33,522 nt of DNA from JANPLD01 sp031426355. GTDB lineage: Bacteria; Pseudomonadota; Alphaproteobacteria; Rickettsiales; UBA8987. The translations under genes were made by a program, and so were the position numbers. Shown here in pieces: positions 1 through 7,966 of the stretch. Within the stretch, counting starts at the first letter, position 1; every line of letters begins with the position of its first letter. The notes below the pieces were generated by a model. It ran no database searches. It saw only the letters and a list, made by a program, of their open reading frames with translations, and was not told where the DNA came from. The stretch is from assembly GCA_031426355.1 (NCBI GenBank), contig JANPLD010000084.1, positions 1 to 33,522 of the forward strand. The letters are read 5' to 3'.

Positions 1-1032
1 GAGATTTATTTTGCGAACCCCTAGATCTAAAAGTATCTGGGCGCCAATACCGTAGTCGCGGAGTTGGTTAGTTTTACTGATTGATGCGGTTGTCTCTTTT
101 GCATTCAGTTTTTCAAAAGCCTTTGAGAGATTCTGTTTATCAGGAGAGCGTAGAAGCACAATAACGCCCTGCCCTTTTTTATTTATTAAATCTAATGACT
201 TATTAAGGATATTAAATTTAGAAGAGTTTTTGATATGAAGTATATCTGAAAGGATATCTATCTGGTGCATACGCGTTAGAACTTCACCAGTATTTTTTAT
301 CTCACCCTTAACTAATGCGAGATGCTCACTATACTCTATCTGGCTTTTATATAGAACAAGCTTGAACTCACCAAAACCCTCTATTTCTATTTGAGTTTCA
401 TTGGCGCGCTCAATCAGTTTTTCTTTTTTCCTGCGGTATTCGATAAGGTCTGCGATTGTTGCGATCTTAATATTATGTTCTTTTGCGAATATTTTTAAAT
501 CTGACAGGCGCGACATGCTGCCGTCATCATTCATTATTTCACATATTACCCCGCTTGGGTTCAAACCTGCTAAGCGGGAAATATCAACGGCGGCTTCAGT
601 GTGCCCAGCCCTTACCAGTACGCCACCATCACGAGCGACCAAGGGAAATATATGCCCGGGTGAAACTATATCGTATTTACTTTTTTCATCATCAATCGCA
701 TCTGCAATAGTTTTTGCCCTGTCACCTGCTGAGATACCGGTTGTAACGCCTTCTCTTGCCTCAATAGAAACAGTGAACGCAGTATGATGCCTTGATCTGT
801 TAGTTTGCGCCATGAGTGGCAGCGCAAGCTCATCAACCCTTTTCTTGTCAAGCGCCAGACATATAAGGCCACGGCCATATTTTGCCATAAAGTTAACTGC
901 ATTGCTATCCGCCTTTTCCGCAGGGATAACCAGATCGCCTTCATTCTCACGGTTCTCATCATCAACCAGAATGAACATTCTGCCAGCTTTGGCATCAGCA
1001 ATTATATCTTCTATTTTTGAGAGATTGGTCAT
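1..1032 (-). CDS. ribB: 3,4-dihydroxy-2-butanone 4-phosphate synthase with decayed GTP cyclohydrolase II-like C-terminus (RibBX-type), partial
   Basis: The frame is open for 344 codons from ATG at 1032 to the window edge, so the C-terminus is missing. Residues 1-200 are a DHBP synthase, which makes the 4-carbon riboflavin precursor from ribulose 5-phosphate. Visible motifs are DDENRENEGD near residue 24, GRGLICLAL, and the RAGHTEAAVD/NPSGVICEI region. Residues from about 210 resemble GTP cyclohydrolase II and reach the RDYGIGAQIL motif, but the zinc-binding stretch (normally GD..SxRCDCG) is replaced by a cysteine-free sequence (VLTRMHQIDILSDILHI). Second-domain activity is therefore unlikely. 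Hybrid RibB proteins of this kind (RibBX) are known in Proteobacteria. The gene diverges from secF across 75 bp. Confidence 0.9.
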   Translation of the reverse strand, partial: MTNLSKIEDIIADAKAGRMFILVDDENRENEGDLVIPAEKADSNAVNFMAKYGRGLICLALDKKRVDELALPLMAQTNRSRHHTAFTVSIEAREGVTTGISAGDRAKTIADAIDDEKSKYDIVSPGHIFPLVARDGGVLVRAGHTEAAVDISRLAGLNPSGVICEIMNDDGSMSRLSDLKIFAKEHNIKIATIADLIEYRRKKEKLIERANETQIEIEGFGEFKLVLYKSQIEYSEHLALVKGEIKNTGEVLTRMHQIDILSDILHIKNSSKFNILNKSLDLINKKGQGVIVLLRSPDKQNLSKAFEKLNAKETTASISKTNQLRDYGIGAQILLDLGVRKINL

Positions 1033-1107
1033 GAATTATAAATAAACCATGGAAAATTATTTTTATACAGTTATTTAAATCATTAAATAAAACTTTTTAA
1101 GTCACAT

Positions 1108-2031
1108 ATGTCAAAAACTGCAAAATACAATATTAATTTCGTTGGCATCAGTAAGCCGATGGCCATAGTTTCAATAATATTGATGATTTCATGCTTTTAC
1201 CTTTTCATTGCGAAAGGATTCAACCTTGGTGTGGATTTTAAAGGTGGTATAGTGATCGAGATTCGCCCAGAGAATGAAGTTACAGCAGCAGATATGAGGA
1301 AGTTCCTTGAGAAGGAAACAAAAAATCTACCGATAAGTGAAATCAACATTCAGGATATCAGCAAAAGCAAAGACATACTTATAAGGCTTGGTGAAAAATC
1401 TAAAACTGATAAAGAGCGCGTACAATTAGTTGAAAGCGTAAAGCAAATTATTATTAAGAAATCCGGAGAGAATACTGATTTCAGGAAAGTTGATTTTGTT
1501 GGACCGCAGGTTGGTAGTGAGCTTATTGAGAGTGGCGCCCTTGCAGTTGCTTTAGCATTCCTCGGGATGATGGTTTATATATGGTTTCGCTTTGAATGGC
1601 AGTATGGATTTGGTGGTATACTTGCATTATTCCATGATGCTATTTTGGTTCTCGGTATGTATTCAATATCAGGCCTTGAATTTAACTTAACTTCTGTTGC
1701 GGCAGTTCTAACGGTTGTTGGTTACTCAATAAATGACTCGGTTGTTATTTATGACAGGATACGTGAGAACCTTAGAAAATACAGGAAGATGCCTTTTGCA
1801 GAACTTTTAAACCTTAGCCTTAATGAAACATTGTCCAGAACGATATTAACAAGCCTTACAATATTCTTGGCAGTGCTTGCCTTGGTTGCTGTTGGCGGCG
1901 AAGCATTGTTCGGGTTCAGTTTTGCGATATTATTCGGTGTGGTTGTTGGTACATATTCATCTATATATGTCAGCGTACCGATATTATTATTGTTCCAACC
2001 TGATCAGGCAAAGAAGAATTCAGCTACCTAA
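1108..2031 (+). CDS. secF: Protein translocase subunit SecF
   Basis: This inner-membrane subunit works with SecD to couple the proton gradient to late steps of Sec export. The 307 residues match the usual SecF size. An N-terminal membrane segment at about 18-36 precedes the VDFKGG motif, then a periplasmic domain, FVGPQVGSEL at about 130, and a bundle of membrane helices containing the GYSINDSVVIYDRIREN signature near residue 205. secD is not adjacent: the upstream neighbour is the divergent ribB. ribF follows after 14 bp, so the two are probably cotranscribed. Confidence 0.96.
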   Translation: MSKTAKYNINFVGISKPMAIVSIILMISCFYLFIAKGFNLGVDFKGGIVIEIRPENEVTAADMRKFLEKETKNLPISEINIQDISKSKDILIRLGEKSKTDKERVQLVESVKQIIIKKSGENTDFRKVDFVGPQVGSELIESGALAVALAFLGMMVYIWFRFEWQYGFGGILALFHDAILVLGMYSISGLEFNLTSVAAVLTVVGYSINDSVVIYDRIRENLRKYRKMPFAELLNLSLNETLSRTILTSLTIFLAVLALVAVGGEALFGFSFAILFGVVVGTYSSIYVSVPILLLFQPDQAKKNSAT

Positions 2032-2045
2032 GTAGGTTTGAGTCA

Positions 2046-2978
2046 ATGGATGTTATAAGCCTAAATAAAAACCTTCCTGAGATCAATAACCTGACGTTAG
2101 CGATAGGTAATTTTGATGGAGTTCACAAAGGCCATCAGGAATTAATAAAACTTGGGAAAGACATTGCGATAAAGGAAAATGGAAAATTTGGAATACTTAC
2201 ATTTGAGCCTCATCCTATTTCGTATTTTATCCCAGAGAGGAAAAATTATCGTATAACTCCGCTTGAAATAAAGAAGAATATCTTAAGTGAATTGAAAGTG
2301 GATAATCTTTTTCTGATAGATTTTGACAGTTCATTCTCCGAAATAACGGCAGAAGATTTTATTAAGAAAATCCTAGTTGATAAGTTAAAGGTCAGCACTG
2401 TGATTACCGGTAAAGATTTTGTTTTCGGTAAAGACAGGCTTGGGAATTTTGAGACTTTAACGAATGCTTCAGAGCAATATAATTTCAGATATATATCTAG
2501 TGACTTACTTTTTATAGATGAGAAAGCGAAATTCAGCTCAACAGAGATCAGGAAATCGTTGCACGAAGGAAATATCGAACTGGCCAATAGTCATTTAGGC
2601 AGGAATTATATTATATCAGGAACAGTAGTTGGAGGCAGGCAGGAAGGTAGAAAACTAGGGTTTAAAACTGCAAATATCAACTTTGAAGAATTTGTGATAC
2701 CAAAATTCGGGGTTTATTCCTGCAACATAAAATTTGATGGAGATTTATATAAAGCGATTGCAAATATTGGCGTTAGACCAACCTTTGATCTTAATAAACC
2801 GATATTAGAAGTTCATATATTTAATTTTGATAGAGATATTTATAAAAAATATGTAGAAGTTGAATTCATAGAATTCATAAGAGAAGAAAAAAAGTTCAAC
2901 TCGGTTGAAGAATTAAAGGGACAAATACAAGATGATATTAAGAGGGTTCATAACAGCTTTGATATGCTTGCTAATTGA
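2046..2978 (+). CDS. ribF: Bifunctional riboflavin kinase / FAD synthetase
   Basis: RibF phosphorylates riboflavin to FMN and adenylates FMN to FAD. The N-terminal nucleotidyltransferase half shows GNFDGVHKGHQELI at about residue 22 and a serine- and threonine-rich STEIR motif near 163. The C-terminal kinase half shows GTVVGGRQEGRKLGF near 191, then TANI and ANIGVRPTF. Its length (310) is normal. It lies 14 bp after secF and overlaps lspA by 47 bp. In many bacteria ribF is followed by ileS and lspA; here ileS is absent from between them. With the ribB-type gene at the left edge, two flavin steps lie within 3 kb. Confidence 0.95.
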   Translation: MDVISLNKNLPEINNLTLAIGNFDGVHKGHQELIKLGKDIAIKENGKFGILTFEPHPISYFIPERKNYRITPLEIKKNILSELKVDNLFLIDFDSSFSEITAEDFIKKILVDKLKVSTVITGKDFVFGKDRLGNFETLTNASEQYNFRYISSDLLFIDEKAKFSSTEIRKSLHEGNIELANSHLGRNYIISGTVVGGRQEGRKLGFKTANINFEEFVIPKFGVYSCNIKFDGDLYKAIANIGVRPTFDLNKPILEVHIFNFDRDIYKKYVEVEFIEFIREEKKFNSVEELKGQIQDDIKRVHNSFDMLAN

Positions 2979-3405
2979 TCAGGCACAGAAATACTACATG
3001 ATAGCACATTACGGCATCATTGAGAAAAAGCGCGTGGTTGTTACGGAGTTTTTTAATTTTGTAATGGTATGGAACAGAGGCATAAGCTTTGGACTATTCC
3101 AGAATTATACTAAAAGTAATTATTTTTTTCTGGCGGCTTCCTCTACAATAATTTTACTGTTATCATTCATCCTTAAAAAAAGTAAAAGCAAGTTCGAGGC
3201 AACTTCACTTGGCCTTATAATTGGCGGTGCTATTGGCAATATAATTGACAGGATACAATATGGCGCGGTAGCTGATTTTTTTGATTTACACATTGGTAAT
3301 TATCATTGGCCTGCTTTTAATATTGCAGATTCTTGTATTTTCTGCGGTGCCGTTCTATTGATCACATATTCTATTTTTTTGGAGAAAAATGAAAAAGATA
3401 AATAA
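2932..3405 (+). CDS. lspA: Lipoprotein signal peptidase (signal peptidase II)
   Basis: This inner-membrane aspartyl protease removes signal peptides from diacylglyceryl-modified prolipoproteins. The 157 residues have four hydrophobic segments and all family motifs: IDQ at 15-17, NRG at 48-50, GNIIDR at 102-107, and the catalytic aspartates D115 (in VADFFD) and D133 (in FNIADS). The ATG at 2932 lies inside ribF, giving an unusually long 47-bp overlap. The next in-frame Met (residue 23) would remove the first membrane helix, so the overlap is probably real. Its 3' end overlaps a lipoprotein gene by 17 bp. Confidence 0.95.
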   Translation: MILRGFITALICLLIDQAQKYYMIAHYGIIEKKRVVVTEFFNFVMVWNRGISFGLFQNYTKSNYFFLAASSTIILLLSFILKKSKSKFEATSLGLIIGGAIGNIIDRIQYGAVADFFDLHIGNYHWPAFNIADSCIFCGAVLLITYSIFLEKNEKDK

Positions 3406-3946
3406 TATTATATTTGCCGCTGCAATCATAAGCCTATCACTTGCGGGATGCAGCAGAGCCGTAATAAGGCATAACCTTGGCATTAAGGCAGACGCGCCGG
3501 ATGAATTCATGATACCGGCAAATAAAAAACCCCTGGTAATACCGGAAGACCTTACTTCCACATTACCTATGCCGCAAAGTGATGCCTATAAGAAGCTTGA
3601 GACATATGATACTGAAGAAACACGAAAAGAATTATTTGGCGAAGAGATTACATCTTTAAAATCTACCGAACCTAGTGGAGTGGAAAACAACATACTTGAT
3701 AAAGCGCAGGCAGACAGAGTTAAAGCTAACGTGAGAAAAACTGTTGAGAATGAATATGAGAATAGAAGCTCAATAATGGGTACTAGCCCGGGTGGCGTGA
3801 TGGAATCTATTATAGATCCATTTGGATATAACAGGGAAAGGCCTGATGTTGTTAACGGTAAAAAAGAAAATAACCGTATAAGGCAGGCTCTTTCAAAAGG
3901 TAAAAAAGTTGATCCTAAAAAAGTTATTGTTGAGGAAATTGATTAA
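3389..3946 (+). CDS. DUF3035 outer-membrane lipoprotein, BamF-like
   Basis: A signal peptide with lipobox LAGC (C21 predicted lipidated) is followed by a proline-containing segment reading PDEFMIPANKKPLVIP and then LPMPQ. This pattern is characteristic of alphaproteobacterial DUF3035 proteins. Proteins of this type have been linked to the outer-membrane beta-barrel assembly (BAM) complex under the name BamF. The rest is charged and probably largely disordered. The gene overlaps lspA by 17 bp and the next gene by one base (TAATG), so it sits in a tightly coupled envelope operon. The DUF3035 assignment is from recognised sequence pattern; the BAM role is family knowledge. Confidence 0.75.
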   Translation: MKKINNIIFAAAIISLSLAGCSRAVIRHNLGIKADAPDEFMIPANKKPLVIPEDLTSTLPMPQSDAYKKLETYDTEETRKELFGEEITSLKSTEPSGVENNILDKAQADRVKANVRKTVENEYENRSSIMGTSPGGVMESIIDPFGYNRERPDVVNGKKENNRIRQALSKGKKVDPKKVIVEEID

Positions 3947-4512
3947 TGTCTGCACCTAGTAGCTTTATTGAAATAACTGAGAAAAGCCATGATGTGCTTA
4001 TTGATATAAGATATGCCACATCAGATAATTTTACCGGAAAGCCGGTATATAAAAAGCCTTTATGTTACCTTCATACTGAAGCGGAAGAAAAACTCTCCAA
4101 GGCAATAAAAATTGCAAAAGCGCTGGGTTTTAGATTCAAATTGTTTGATGCATATCGCCCGGCAGAAGCACAATACATTCTATGGAACCATACACCAGAT
4201 CCGAGCTTTCTGGCTGACCCAGACAAAGGTTCACCCCATTCACGAGGCGTTGCGATCGACCTAACGCTTATAGATGAAAATGATAATGAGCTTGATATGG
4301 GAACTGCTTTTGATGAGTTCACCCCCCTTTCCCACCACGCAGTTACAGAAGGTATTTCGCAAATGGCTCTTCAGAACAGGCTTATACTTATGGGAATAAT
4401 GACTTCGGCAGGATGGGACTTTTATCGCAATGAATGGTGGCATTACCAGCTTTTCAATTCAAAAACTTATCCCCTTGTCTGGGATAAAGATACAGGCTTT
4501 GGAATGATCTAG
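3946..4512 (+). CDS. D-alanyl-D-alanine dipeptidase, VanX/DdpX family (peptidase M15D)
   Basis: This is a zinc dipeptidase of the family that cleaves D-Ala-D-Ala. The 188 residues carry the complete VanX active-site set with the expected spacing: R71 in AYRP, zinc ligands H98 and D105 in SPHSRGVAID, the base E163 and the third ligand H166 in EWWH. No signal peptide is visible, so it is probably cytoplasmic, as DdpX and VanX are. No VanHA or D-lactate ligase genes are nearby, so peptidoglycan recycling or D-Ala scavenging is likelier than glycopeptide resistance. Its start codon overlaps the preceding stop (TAATG). Confidence 0.88.
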   Translation: MSAPSSFIEITEKSHDVLIDIRYATSDNFTGKPVYKKPLCYLHTEAEEKLSKAIKIAKALGFRFKLFDAYRPAEAQYILWNHTPDPSFLADPDKGSPHSRGVAIDLTLIDENDNELDMGTAFDEFTPLSHHAVTEGISQMALQNRLILMGIMTSAGWDFYRNEWWHYQLFNSKTYPLVWDKDTGFGMI

Positions 4513-4513
4513 T

Positions 4514-4627
4514 TTCTTAGATACTCAGATGCTTCGCATAGTTATTTTTATTGGCTTTGAATTGATTTTAAAATGGATTTTTCTGGAATTTATTAACTAC
4601 TTATCTAAGCATCAAATAATCTAAGAA
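4514..4627. repeat. Nested inverted repeat between ddpX-like gene and motB
   Basis: The left arm at 4514-4534 and right arm at 4607-4627 pair in two perfect blocks: TTCTTAGAT with ATCTAAGAA (9 bp) and GATGCTT with AAGCATC (7 bp). A symmetric 5-nt internal mismatch separates the blocks, and the loop is 72 nt. The right arm ends 13 nt before the motB start, and the element nearly fills the intergenic space. It could be a small MITE-like element, a hairpin in the motB leader, or a terminator for the upstream operon. There is no T-run directly after it, which argues against a simple intrinsic terminator. Confidence 0.6.
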
Positions 4628-4640
4628 TTTAAGTGCAAAA

Positions 4641-5687
4641 ATGTCTAAAGGCAAAGGCAACATAACGATAAAAAAAGTTAAGAAGGTTGATGGCGGCGGC
4701 CACCATGGCGGCGCGTGGAAAGTTGCTTATGCGGATTTTGTTACGGCGATGATGGCGTTCTTCCTGCTGATGTGGTTGCTAAATGCAACTGAGGCAGAGA
4801 ACCTTGCGGGGTTAGCAGATTATTTTGCGCCGACAGTTGGTGTAAAAGATGAGATGGGTATTGGTTTCCGAGGCGGTAAGTCAGCTCTTTCAGAAGGTAT
4901 AGGAGCGGACAGGAATACTAACAAAGGTATAGTTTTTGGCGGTGTGCCAACTGGCCCGATCACTAAAGTTACTAAAAAGATCGAAGAGCGAACTGAAGAG
5001 ATCGATGATGAGCAAATAAAAATACTTATTAATGAAACTAAAAGTGAGAGTAAGGCTGAGAACCAAAGTGAAGGTGCTGCTCCACCACAACCCCCGGCGG
5101 CTGATGAAACAAAGGCGGCAGATAGCGGAGAATTCAAGCAGGTTCAACAGGCGCTTAATACTTATGTTGATGACATGGTAAAAAACCGCAGGATAGAAGA
5201 CGGCTCGGTTGAAATAAAAAGGATACCGGAAGGGCTTCTGATCGAAATAAAAGACGTTGATGGTAATTCAATGTTTAAAGAAAACTCAGCTGAAATGCTC
5301 GATAATTTAAAAACGGCACTTACTGAGCTTACAAAAATATTAAAGAATATACCGAATAATATAGCGATAGTTGGCCATACAAGTTCGCAGATAGTTCAGG
5401 TTCAGGGTAAACCGGGATATAGTAAGTGGGAACTTTCAGCAGACAGAGCAAATGCCACCAGAAGCTTTTTGGAAAAGAATGGCTTCCAGCCAGAACAAAT
5501 ATCGCGTATAGAAGGTAAGGCAGATAATTTGCCGGTAGATAAGAGAAGGCCTGAATCTGCGGTAAATAACAGGATAAATATCGTGCTGTTAAAAAGAAAT
5601 GATACGCCAGGACATAAGAAATCTGTTCCTGACAAGATATTCATGGATATTGATCGAGGCTCTGACTACCTTAAAATGGGTCAATAA
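4641..5687 (+). CDS. motB: Flagellar motor stator protein MotB
   Basis: MotB pairs with MotA as the ion-conducting stator and anchors it to peptidoglycan. The 348 residues begin with a basic, His/Gly-rich tail, then AYADFVTAMMAFFLLMWLL. D32 in YADF corresponds to the essential ion-binding aspartate. A linker rich in Lys, Glu, Ala and Pro spans about 100-165, and an OmpA-like peptidoglycan-binding domain lies at about 215-325 (GHTSSQ, LSADRANATRSFL, NNRINIVLL). motA lies 20 kb away, with the fli genes, rather than adjacent. The ATG is preceded by the inverted repeat at 4514-4627; no clear Shine-Dalgarno sequence is seen. Confidence 0.93.
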   Translation: MSKGKGNITIKKVKKVDGGGHHGGAWKVAYADFVTAMMAFFLLMWLLNATEAENLAGLADYFAPTVGVKDEMGIGFRGGKSALSEGIGADRNTNKGIVFGGVPTGPITKVTKKIEERTEEIDDEQIKILINETKSESKAENQSEGAAPPQPPAADETKAADSGEFKQVQQALNTYVDDMVKNRRIEDGSVEIKRIPEGLLIEIKDVDGNSMFKENSAEMLDNLKTALTELTKILKNIPNNIAIVGHTSSQIVQVQGKPGYSKWELSADRANATRSFLEKNGFQPEQISRIEGKADNLPVDKRRPESAVNNRINIVLLKRNDTPGHKKSVPDKIFMDIDRGSDYLKMGQ

Positions 5688-5704
5688 TTACTTATATATA
5701 CATA

Positions 5705-6772
5705 ATGATAAAACTGATCACATTACTTTTACTGGCATTGACGGTGGTTTACGGCACCTCACTTATATTTGGAATGGGTGGGTCGGTAGAATTCCTATTA
5801 CTTGGATATGAGATCAAAACTTCATTTGGGTTTTTCCTTTTCTCATTATTTTTATTAACGCTTTTAATAATATTGTTCTTTAACCTGCTATCGCTTCTAT
5901 TAGGGTTTCCATCTATCTTTTCAACCAAATATAGAAAACATAAGGAAGACCAGAATTTAAGGAATATGAGGCTTTCATATGTTGCGTTATTAAGTGGCGA
6001 TTATAAATCAGCTGAAAAATATGCAGCACATTTAAAGCTTACTGACAGATCAAATGAGAATTTACTGATAATGCAGGAAGTGCTGAATACTACTATTCAG
6101 AAACAAGAAGGTAACTTCCTCGAAGCTGAGAGAGGTTACAAACATTTACTTGAGAATAAACAGACCAAATTTTTTGCAACGCAGGGTTTGCTCAATTCAA
6201 ATTTCACTAAAGGCGATATTAATAAGGCGATTGAATATGCTGAAGAGGCGTATAAACAAAAACCTGACATTGAAAACGGCGCGCATTCCCTTCTGGAGCT
6301 TTATAAGAAAGCTGAAAAATGGGATAAGGCTGAGGAATTCTTAAAATCTTACAGAAGAAGATATTACTTCAGAACAGATATGAATAATAAATTTGATGAT
6401 AAAAAAGAGTTGGCCGAAATATATTTTAAAAAAGCTATCCTCATTAAAGAGAGTGCTTTACTGAACGATGATAATTTAAATGAGGCTTATTCACTTTCTT
6501 ATCAATCGCTCAGATTTTCATCTGATAATGAGATTTATCTAGAACTGTTTGTTGACCTCTGCAAAAAGCTTAAAAAAGAGAATAAAGCAAAAGATGCAAT
6601 CGAAAATGCATGGTCTATGCATCCATCTCAGAAACTGGCCGATATGTATTTTTCTCTTTCTTACGGAAAAAATGACACCAAGGATTTCAAGGAAAAGACA
6701 AAAGCCAAACGCAAGCTTGAGATATTGAACCCTGAAGGAAAAGATTATCTGGAAAGTTTTTTAATCAGTTAA
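5705..6772 (+). CDS. HemY-like inner-membrane TPR protein
   Basis: Two hydrophobic N-terminal segments (about 3-22 and 40-68) are followed by a helical, tetratricopeptide-like C-terminal domain with repeats such as GDYKSAEKYAAHL and GDINKAIEYAEEAYKQ. This architecture and the GYEI stretch between the helices match the HemY_N family of Proteobacteria, which often lies near haem genes but is not an established haem enzyme. Here the partner is motB, 17 bp upstream. The length (355) is shorter than many alphaproteobacterial homologues. The precise role is unknown. Confidence 0.7.
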   Translation: MIKLITLLLLALTVVYGTSLIFGMGGSVEFLLLGYEIKTSFGFFLFSLFLLTLLIILFFNLLSLLLGFPSIFSTKYRKHKEDQNLRNMRLSYVALLSGDYKSAEKYAAHLKLTDRSNENLLIMQEVLNTTIQKQEGNFLEAERGYKHLLENKQTKFFATQGLLNSNFTKGDINKAIEYAEEAYKQKPDIENGAHSLLELYKKAEKWDKAEEFLKSYRRRYYFRTDMNNKFDDKKELAEIYFKKAILIKESALLNDDNLNEAYSLSYQSLRFSSDNEIYLELFVDLCKKLKKENKAKDAIENAWSMHPSQKLADMYFSLSYGKNDTKDFKEKTKAKRKLEILNPEGKDYLESFLIS

Positions 6773-6825
6773 GCTCAGTTATGGATAAGAAATATTATTC
6801 CGTTATTATGTTATCATAAAATAAG

Positions 6826-6910
6826 TGTCATACCTGCGGAGGCAGGTATCCAGCCTGAACAATATCAAGCATAACGACTTTTCTGGATTCCCGCCTACGC
6901 GGGAATGACA
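6826..6910. repeat. REP-like paired palindromic element
   Basis: Two 28-nt units, 6826-6853 and 6883-6910, lie in inverted orientation 29 nt apart and agree at 23 of 28 positions. Each unit is itself a palindrome: ATACCTGC-GGAG-GCAGGTAT and ATTCCCGC-CTAC-GCGGGAAT. Four of the five differences form two compensated pairs that keep each 8-bp stem intact. The GC-rich unit with TGTCATTCCCGC...GGGAATCCAG ends resembles dispersed intergenic palindromes found in many proteobacterial genomes. It sits between the convergent hemY-like gene and the minus-strand 191-aa gene, so it may also help stop transcription from both sides. Confidence 0.8.
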
Positions 6911-6975
6911 CAAGAGTTTTTATTTAGAAAGAATAATATATTATTTTAGGAAAAAAGTTTTTCCTCTTAACTCGG

Positions 6976-7551
6976 TCAATTAAGCTCAACGCCATATAAA
7001 AATGTATGGGCTAAATCTTTCGCTCTCTTTTTGGCTGAATTTATACCACCCGGGCCTTTCTTAAAATCATCACCCATAGAATCCATGATTGAATTATATA
7101 GAGATTCCTCAACATTTTCTTCCTGATCTTCAACGAAATCAATGCATTCCTCAGAAACAAATTCACTTAGGGCCGCGAATACTTTTGCTACACCTTCCTT
7201 ACCGGCTTTTACCCTTATCTCAATATTATTTGGTAGCGGGCTGGCATATTCACAAAATACCATATCCTCTATGTCACTATTACCTATTGAAAGTATCTCA
7301 GTAAAGCCTGACTTTACCAAGGCAAGCTTGGTTCTATCCATTAGTTGGCGGAAATTATATGATTCATCAGACTCATATCCTACCTCAGTATATGGCCTAC
7401 CATCTTTACCAACAACATGTTTGGCATAAAAATGGATCTTTTTATCTTTGTCATTCGGGCAATCTACCTTTGCAAGGCATTTGTAACCCGTTGCCGTATG
7501 ATAAACCGCATTAAAGCCGGTTTTACCGTTGTATCGCTTGTACGCTGCCAT
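6976..7551 (-). CDS. Hypothetical protein, 191 aa
   Basis: I do not recognise this protein. It begins MAAYKRYNGKTGFNAVYH and has no signal peptide or membrane segment. It mixes an apparently folded N-terminal half (to about residue 130) with an acidic stretch (FVEDQEENVEES near 140-150) and a basic C-terminus (SAKKRAKDLAH). Codon use resembles the neighbouring genes, which supports it being expressed. It is convergent with motB-hemY and divergent from argB, alone on its strand. The start has purine-rich sequence upstream (AGGGGGAGAGTT), which is an acceptable ribosome binding site. Confidence 0.65.
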   Translation of the reverse strand: MAAYKRYNGKTGFNAVYHTATGYKCLAKVDCPNDKDKKIHFYAKHVVGKDGRPYTEVGYESDESYNFRQLMDRTKLALVKSGFTEILSIGNSDIEDMVFCEYASPLPNNIEIRVKAGKEGVAKVFAALSEFVSEECIDFVEDQEENVEESLYNSIMDSMGDDFKKGPGGINSAKKRAKDLAHTFLYGVELN

Positions 7552-7966
7552 AACTCTCCCCCTAACACCCTCTACTTGAAGATCCCCATTAAATTTCTCT
7601 ACTTAAGAAACAGCTTTTTATTAACTCCACATGCTTAGTATAACATGATTATGTTAAGAAATCATTAGTGTACAACAAATATGTGCAAATATTGCATAGT
7701 TGGGCTAATTTAATTGATTTTACTTTTAAACTTATAAATCAATATGATAGAAGGTTTTATAAAATCATTTTTATAAATTAAAGTTAAAATCCGAACATAT
7801 TTTAACCATTTTGTACTAATAAAAGGTTAATTCATACCGGTATAGGAGTGCAGATTTTGCACTTTTTAAGGTTTTGAGTGCAAAAATTTCATCTACACTA
7901 TTTAAATATCTTATTGTAGTTTCATTTTATATGTTTTAGGTCGTGTATAAGAACTTAGAGGTAAAA
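7552..7966. other. Noncoding AT-rich region between divergent genes, with palindromes and repeats
   Basis: I see no gene here. It should hold the promoters of the 191-aa gene (leftward) and argB (rightward). Visible elements are TTAACCAT at 7802-7809, which matches a CtrA half-site; a perfect palindrome ATACCGGTAT at 7834-7843; and a 6-bp hairpin AGTGCA-GATTT-TGCACT at 7847-7863 followed by four further Ts. GAGTGCA occurs at 7846-7852 and again at 7876-7882. The cluster of GTGCA elements could be an operator or a leader hairpin, but no known riboswitch is recognised. Confidence 0.45.

Noticed and set aside
3946..4512. Vancomycin resistance cluster
   Set aside because: VanX-like enzyme only; no vanH, vanA, vanR or vanS genes nearby.
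7847..7867. Intrinsic terminator upstream of argB
   Set aside because: The 6-bp hairpin with a short T-run has no upstream plus-strand gene to terminate; a regulatory hairpin is equally possible.
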